A program made the translations under genes and the position numbers. The notes below the pieces were generated by a model. That model was given only the letters and a program-made list of their open reading frames with translations. It was not told the origin of the DNA and did not search any database. Shown piece after piece: positions 6,531 to 10,589 of a stretch of 10,589 nucleotides of DNA; the stretch's first letter is position 1, and each line of letters starts with the position of its first letter. This DNA is from Comamonadaceae bacterium (GTDB taxonomy: Bacteria; Pseudomonadota; Gammaproteobacteria; Burkholderiales; Burkholderiaceae), in NCBI GenBank assembly GCA_947484245.1, contig CANKOT010000080.1, positions 1-10,589 of the forward strand, given 5' to 3'.

Positions 6531-7442
6531 ATGAAACGAGAGCCGGTTTTTAGCAAAAGCCCGCGAGCTGGGGGTTCGATACCGCACGCTGCTGCGGAAC
6601 TAAACACGCCCGCTCCCCCTCTCTCACCCACAACGCCACTTTCTTGGCGCACCAAACTCCGGTGGGATTTTGCGGCCATCTTTTTGCTTGGTGTCGTATT
6701 CAGCTTGGTGGTCATGGGAATTTTTCTCATGCAGCGCAGCGCACCCAAGGCCCTCACGCAACAAGACATTGATGGCGCTGTTTCGCACACGCTTCAAACC
6801 AAAGAACTGCCATCGGCCAGTGCCAGAGCGGCCGCATCGGTACAAGGTGCTGTGGTGCACGTTCAATCGTATGTGACCGACCCCAAAAACAAAGACCAAG
6901 ACAAAGAAAGTGGTGTGGGTACCGGCGTTGTGATCAAAGACGACGGCACCATATTGACCAACTTTCACGTCATTGCGGGCGCCAAAAGATTGAAGGTCAC
7001 TTTTTTTGATGGCACCGAAGCTGAAGCCACTGTCGTTGCTGTGCAACCCGATAAAGACTTGGCTGTGATCAAGCCAAAGAAGATTCCAGACGATCTTGAA
7101 CCCGCCATCCTAGGCTCAAGCCAACAGCTTGCGCCAGGTGACATGGTGGTCGCTGTTGGCTTTCCGTTTGGCATTGGCCCATCTGTTTCTGCAGGTGTTG
7201 TATCTGGTCTCAATCGACAATTCAAATCGCCCGATGGCACTCAAGTTCTAACAGGCTTGATTCAATTTGATGCAGCCGCCAATCCAGGCAATTCCGGTGG
7301 GCCTTTGGTCAATGTGTCGGGCGAGGTCGTCGGCATCGTGACAGCCATCTTGAACCCGACGTCGGCTCGAACCTTTATCGGCATTGGCTTTGCAACCACC
7401 ATTGAAAGTGCAGGCTCAGCAGTGGGTCTGCCACCTTTTTAA
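6531..7442 (+). CDS. membrane-anchored trypsin-like (HtrA-type, S1C) serine protease without PDZ
   Basis: The 303-residue product is a chymotrypsin-fold serine protease. The triad is visible: H146 in LTNFHVIAG, D176 in PDKDLAVI and S255 in NPGNSGGPL. About 45 cytoplasmic, Pro- and Ala-rich residues with R/K near the end precede one membrane segment (about 46-66), followed by a linker and the catalytic domain (about 100-290). This predicts a type II membrane protein with the protease in the periplasm. Unlike DegP/DegQ/DegS, it ends right after the protease domain (GIGFATTIES) and has no PDZ domain. The ATG at 6531 has no clear SD and is preceded by an in-frame TTG (6528), so the exact start is uncertain. 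The stop is 17 bp before the MoxR gene, which implies co-transcription. Older annotations of such proteins may carry misleading enzyme names. Confidence 0.9.
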   Translation: MKREPVFSKSPRAGGSIPHAAAELNTPAPPLSPTTPLSWRTKLRWDFAAIFLLGVVFSLVVMGIFLMQRSAPKALTQQDIDGAVSHTLQTKELPSASARAAASVQGAVVHVQSYVTDPKNKDQDKESGVGTGVVIKDDGTILTNFHVIAGAKRLKVTFFDGTEAEATVVAVQPDKDLAVIKPKKIPDDLEPAILGSSQQLAPGDMVVAVGFPFGIGPSVSAGVVSGLNRQFKSPDGTQVLTGLIQFDAAANPGNSGGPLVNVSGEVVGIVTAILNPTSARTFIGIGFATTIESAGSAVGLPPF

Positions 7443-7459
7443 TTTTCGGAGAGAACAAC

Positions 7460-8482
7460 ATGACGCTTTCAAACGAAGCTTGGCGAGGTCAGAGCACCTC
7501 ACCTCAACTTAAGAATCCAGCAGATGCTGCTGCCTTGATGCAGCGCGTGCTTTACGAAGTCAAGCGCGTGGTGGTGGGGCAAGATATCTTTTTAGAGCGG
7601 GTGCTCATTGCCTTGTTGGCGCAAGGCCACCTGCTCATTGAGGGCGTGCCTGGCTTGGCCAAAACTTTGACGGTGAACACGCTGGCCAAAACGCTCAACG
7701 GCCAATTCAGCCGCATTCAATTCACCCCTGACTTACTGCCTGCCGATCTTGTTGGCACCCGAATATTCAACCAAAAAACCAGTGAGTTCAGCACCGTTTT
7801 GGGGCCTGTATTTACCAACCTGTTGTTGGCGGATGAAATCAACCGCGCGCCCGCCAAAGTTCAAAGTGCTTTGCTCGAGGTCATGCAAGAAAGACAAGTC
7901 ACCATTGCAGGGCAAACACACCGTGTGCCTTCGCCTTTCTTGGTCATGGCAACTCAAAATCCCATTGAAACGGAAGGTACTTACCCGCTGCCAGAAGCGC
8001 AGGTCGATCGGTTCATGATGAAGGTCTTGATCGACTACCCCACAGAAGACGACGAGTTTGTGATTGTTCAAAGGGTGATTGCTGGTGGTGCTCAAGTTAC
8101 TGGTGTCGTAACGCCTGAAGACTTGCAAATGCTTCAAGCCCAATGCCGCCATTGCTATGTCGACCCCAGCCTGGTGCACTACGCCGTCAAATTGATTTCT
8201 GCCACGCGCTTTCCAGAGCGCTATGGCATGGAGAAACTGAAAGGGCTTTTGAGCTTTGGCGCCAGCCCACGGGCCAGCATCGGATTGATTGAGGGTGCAC
8301 GCGCTCTGGCTCTAATGCGTGGGCGCGATTACGCTTTGCCAGAAGACGTAGCCGACTTGGTGCCCGATGTCTTAAGGCATCGCTTGGTGCTCTCTTACAC
8401 GGCCTTGGCCGAAGGCAAAACACCCGAAGCCATCATTCAAGAAGTCATGAAGGCCGTTCCTATGCCAGACAAGCCCTTGTAG
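7460..8482 (+). CDS. MoxR-family AAA+ ATPase
   Basis: The 340-residue product is a MoxR AAA+ ATPase, a cytoplasmic chaperone-like motor that typically acts with vWA-domain proteins to mature or insert cofactors and assemble complexes. Walker A is GVPGLAKT (62-69), with K68 and T69 binding nucleotide. Walker B is LLLADEIN (121-128), with D125 and E126. Sensor 1 is the N167 region (ATQNPIETEGTYPLPEAQVDRF), and the sensor-2 Arg is R271 in GASPRAS. The C-terminal lid domain is complete and length is typical. The start is well supported by GGAGAG (7448-7453), 6 nt before the ATG. The gene is 17 bp after the protease stop and 4 bp before DUF58. The MoxR-DUF58-vWA order is the usual core of Bat/MoxR operons. 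Confidence 0.96.
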   Translation: MTLSNEAWRGQSTSPQLKNPADAAALMQRVLYEVKRVVVGQDIFLERVLIALLAQGHLLIEGVPGLAKTLTVNTLAKTLNGQFSRIQFTPDLLPADLVGTRIFNQKTSEFSTVLGPVFTNLLLADEINRAPAKVQSALLEVMQERQVTIAGQTHRVPSPFLVMATQNPIETEGTYPLPEAQVDRFMMKVLIDYPTEDDEFVIVQRVIAGGAQVTGVVTPEDLQMLQAQCRHCYVDPSLVHYAVKLISATRFPERYGMEKLKGLLSFGASPRASIGLIEGARALALMRGRDYALPEDVADLVPDVLRHRLVLSYTALAEGKTPEAIIQEVMKAVPMPDKPL

Positions 8483-8486
8483 TCGA

Positions 8487-9380
8487 ATGTCCGCTGAAGC
8501 CTTGTTGCAGCAACTTGAGTGGACGGTTCTTCGTCGACTCGATGGCTTGCTGCAGGGAGATCACAAAACCTTGTTCAGGGGCGCAGGGCTAGAGTTGGCC
8601 GACCTGCGTGAATACCAAACGCACGACGATGTTCGGCACATCGATTGGAATGTCACGGCGCGCATGCAATCGCCCTATGTCAGAGAGCATCAAGAAGATC
8701 GAGAAATCAGTGCTTGGTTTTTATTGGACCTGACTGGCTCCATGGATTTTGCAAGCAAGGCTCAGAGCAAGCGTGAGCTCATGCTGTCTTTTGTGGCCAT
8801 CATGGCCAAGTTGCTCATGCAACGGGGCAATCGAATTGGGGCGATCATCCTCAGCCCTAACGAGGCGGCTGGCTTCAAATACATTCCAGCCAGAATGGGG
8901 CGGCGTCATCTTCTGCATGTTTTGCACACGGCGCAAACCACACGCGTTTCGCAAGCGCCTCACCGAACCGATTTGAATCAATGGCTCGCAAGCGCCAATG
9001 GCTTGCTCAAGCGGCGCTCCAGCGTGTTTGTAGTCTCCGACTTCATGGGGGATTTCAATTGGGCTCAGCAAATGTCGCACCTAGGCAGGCGGCATGACAC
9101 CGTTGCAGCCAGACTCTACGATCCTGTTGAGATGCAATTGCCCAATGCGGGACTCATGACATTGCAAGACTCCGAGTCTTCCGAACAATTGCTGCTGGAT
9201 ACCACCCATCCCACATTCAGAAAGCGCTACGCCCAATTGGTTGAAGAAAGAGAACTTCAACTGCAAACCACTTTTGCGCAGGCGGGCGTCGATGCGCTAG
9301 AGCTTTCAACCAGTGAAGACATTGCGGCGGCACTGCTGAGATTTTCTGAATTGAGAAAAAGGAGACTTTGGCGTGCCTGA
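8487..9380 (+). CDS. DUF58-domain protein (soluble vWA-like partner of MoxR)
   Basis: The 297-residue product carries the DUF58 signature at about 30-75: FRGAGLELADLREYQ, then DDVRHIDWNVTAR, PYVREH and EDRE. It continues into a vWA-like fold with a MIDAS-type DLTGS at 81-85 and D185 in VVSDF. No membrane segment or signal peptide is visible, so it is the short cytoplasmic type, unlike DUF58 proteins that begin with two membrane helices. It is likely an adaptor between the MoxR ATPase and the membrane vWA protein; that role is inferred from conserved gene neighbourhoods. It starts 4 bp after the MoxR stop without an obvious SD, which suggests translational coupling. Its end overlaps the next gene by 8 bp. 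Confidence 0.93.
   Translation: MSAEALLQQLEWTVLRRLDGLLQGDHKTLFRGAGLELADLREYQTHDDVRHIDWNVTARMQSPYVREHQEDREISAWFLLDLTGSMDFASKAQSKRELMLSFVAIMAKLLMQRGNRIGAIILSPNEAAGFKYIPARMGRRHLLHVLHTAQTTRVSQAPHRTDLNQWLASANGLLKRRSSVFVVSDFMGDFNWAQQMSHLGRRHDTVAARLYDPVEMQLPNAGLMTLQDSESSEQLLLDTTHPTFRKRYAQLVEERELQLQTTFAQAGVDALELSTSEDIAAALLRFSELRKRRLWRA
9360..9365 (+). promoter_or_regulatory. Shine-Dalgarno site that fixes the GTG start of vWA paralogue 2
   Basis: AGGAGA at 9360-9365 lies inside the end of the DUF58 gene, 7 nt before GTG 9373. This is ideal spacing and supports the GTG start and the 8-bp gene overlap. No in-frame ATG comes before the first membrane segment. Confidence 0.75.
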
Positions 9381-10368
9381 CCTCAGCTCCATTTCTTTTT
9401 TATGGCCTCTGATGTTGTACAGCGCCATATTGGTGCCAGCCTTTGGCCTGGCCTATGCCTACGTGACCAAACGATTTCCGCCCCTCATCTTGTGCCTTGG
9501 CTTGGCCATGCTCTGTGTAGCAATGGCGCGGCCACAGGCCGTGTTATTGACCCCCCTGCGCGAAGCCACTGTGATGCTGGCCTTGGACACTTCAGGCAGC
9601 ATGCGTGCCAAGGATTTAAATCCCTCGCGCATTGAGGCCGCCCAACAAGCTGCGCTCAAATTCATTGAAAGCAAACCAGCGCACTTGCGGGTTGGCTTGG
9701 TCACAGTGGCAGGCACAGCAGCCTTGGCTCAAGCACCCACAGAGGAAAAGGACGCGCTTCGACGTGCACTAGAGAATCTGCCTTTGCAATATGGATCTGC
9801 ACTGGGCTCTGGTTTGTTGATTTCCTTAGAAGCCTTGCTGCCAGGATCTGGCATTGACGCCCAAAAAATCATCAATGAGGCTTCAGACAACGGCGGCCCT
9901 AGAAAACCCGCTGATTCTGGAAAATCCTTGGATGCGCCCAAGGCCAAAGAAACCGAAGCCTCTGCAAGCAGAGGACGCAACATGGCCGTTGTTTTGATCA
10001 GTGACGGCCAAAGCAATATGGGGCCCGAACTGCTCAAGATGGCCGACTTGGCCGCATCGCACGAGGTCAAGGTTTTTACCGTTGGCATTGGTACAGCCGA
10101 GGGCGATGTGGTCAGCATTCAAGGCCGCAGCATGCGGGTCAAACTGGAAGATGAAGCCCTGAAGAAAGTGGCAGCCATCACACAAGCAGAATATTTCAGA
10201 GCAGACAGCACGGAGGGTCTGGGCAAAATTTACGACCAACTGGGCTATCGACTGCGCTTTGAGAAAAGAGCACTGAGTGAAATCACATCCTATGTTGCCT
10301 TATTAGGCATGGTCTTCATTTTGTTTGCTTGTTTGCGAAATTTTTCAAGGTTCGGCAGAATCATTTAA
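9373..10368 (+). CDS. BatA/BatB-like membrane vWA-domain protein (paralogue 2)
   Basis: The 331-residue product has two closely spaced N-terminal membrane segments (about 8-30 and 37-52), a vWA domain and a C-terminal membrane segment (about 303-320) followed by a basic tail. The MIDAS has D72xS74xS76 (DTSGS) and D211 (ISDGQ). The position of the usual Thr is Ser142 (GSALGSG instead of GTATGSG in paralogue 1). The cytoplasmic loop between the first two helices is only about 7 residues, against roughly 30 in paralogue 1. A charged, low-complexity stretch (about 163-202) interrupts the vWA domain. NPSRIEAAQQAA matches DPSRIKAAQKAA in paralogue 1. The start is GTG with a strong SD. This is the last gene of the protease-MoxR-DUF58 operon. 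No terminator hairpin is seen after it. Confidence 0.9.
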   Translation: MPDLSSISFLWPLMLYSAILVPAFGLAYAYVTKRFPPLILCLGLAMLCVAMARPQAVLLTPLREATVMLALDTSGSMRAKDLNPSRIEAAQQAALKFIESKPAHLRVGLVTVAGTAALAQAPTEEKDALRRALENLPLQYGSALGSGLLISLEALLPGSGIDAQKIINEASDNGGPRKPADSGKSLDAPKAKETEASASRGRNMAVVLISDGQSNMGPELLKMADLAASHEVKVFTVGIGTAEGDVVSIQGRSMRVKLEDEALKKVAAITQAEYFRADSTEGLGKIYDQLGYRLRFEKRALSEITSYVALLGMVFILFACLRNFSRFGRII

Positions 10369-10435
10369 AGACACCGCGCTGCTTAAGAAAGCCGCAGAAT
10401 CTAAGTTTGAGAGTATTCGAGTTAACATTGATCTT

Positions 10436-10589
10436 ATGTTGAAGTCAAATTCTCAAGACCTTTCTCAAAGACACATTGCCTTAACAGGCGCTTCTAACTT
10501 CCGCGACCTTGGAGGTTATGCGGGCCACATGGGCCGCCCTGTGAAGTGGCGAAAAATTTTCCGCTCCGATCACTTGGCCAATTTATCGC
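10436..10589 (+). CDS. tyrosine-protein phosphatase, IphP/Y_phosphatase3-like (5' end only)
   Basis: The first 51 codons run off the right edge. The peptide contains GASNFRDLGGY (18-28), then GRPVKWRKIFRSDHL (33-47). This is the N-terminal signature of the bacterial IphP-like tyrosine/dual-specificity phosphatase family, which dephosphorylates phosphotyrosine or phosphoinositide substrates. The catalytic Cys-loop lies beyond the window and cannot be checked. ATG 10436 places the signature about 20 residues in, as expected, but there is no clear SD. The frame stays open upstream to 10307 without an ATG, so a longer start (for example TTG 10325) cannot be excluded. It lies 67 bp after the vWA gene on the same strand and could be read through from it. 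Confidence 0.8.
   Translation, partial: MLKSNSQDLSQRHIALTGASNFRDLGGYAGHMGRPVKWRKIFRSDHLANLS

Noticed and set aside
6568..6590. tRNA T-loop-like sequence (GGTTCGATACC) inside the protease N-terminus, as a possible tRNA fragment or attachment site
   Set aside because: The flanking bases do not form a 5-bp T-stem and no acceptor or anticodon arms are nearby; it matches only over about 11 bases and not the tRNA-Arg in this window.
9729..10118. 129-codon minus-strand open frame inside the second vWA gene
   Set aside because: It is antisense to the MIDAS-containing vWA coding sequence, with a Ser/Ala-rich composition typical of shadow frames.
1..10589. Mobile elements, CRISPR arrays or phage genes
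   Set aside because: No transposase, integrase, terminal inverted repeats, regularly spaced repeats or abrupt composition change could be seen; the window looks like stable chromosome.

Overview
The window reads as a chromosomal segment of a betaproteobacterium of the order Burkholderiales, most likely Comamonadaceae (for example a Limnohabitans- or Rhodoferax-like organism). This rests on the omega-subunit sequence, the rpoZ-spoT pairing, a GreB with an acidic N-terminal extension and moderate GC. It is a family-level impression from remembered protein sequences, not a search result. There are no phage, IS or CRISPR signatures, and no stretch over 300 bases lacks a gene.

Left part (1-3500), core information processing. 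rpoZ (+) is followed by a strong intrinsic terminator preceded by alternative hairpins. Then comes spoT (+), a bifunctional (p)ppGpp synthetase/hydrolase. greB (-) converges on spoT with a 24-bp gap. A tRNA-Arg(ACG) gene (-) has its own extended -10 promoter and a 13-bp-stem intrinsic terminator.

Middle part (3533-6468), minus strand. Read in the direction of transcription, this is a membrane-anchored BatA-like vWA protein, then a class II aldolase/adducin-family protein 8 bp later, then a D-2-hydroxyacid dehydrogenase after 60 bp. It probably forms one transcript, although its first gene belongs functionally with the right-hand cluster.

Right part (6531-10368), plus strand and divergent from the vWA gene across only 62 bp. 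It encodes a membrane-anchored trypsin/HtrA-type protease without PDZ, a MoxR-family AAA+ ATPase, a soluble DUF58 protein and a second membrane vWA protein. The genes are tightly packed (17-bp gap, 4-bp gap, 8-bp overlap). The start of an IphP-like tyrosine phosphatase is cut by the right edge.

Inferred working model: MoxR (cytoplasmic ATPase) and DUF58 (cytoplasmic adaptor) act on two membrane vWA proteins. The vWA domains are predicted to lie in the periplasm, on the same side as the protease domain. The set would be an envelope-facing MoxR/Bat-type assembly or chaperone machine with a dedicated protease. The protease in the operon and the vWA paralogue split onto the divergent strand are the most interesting features here.
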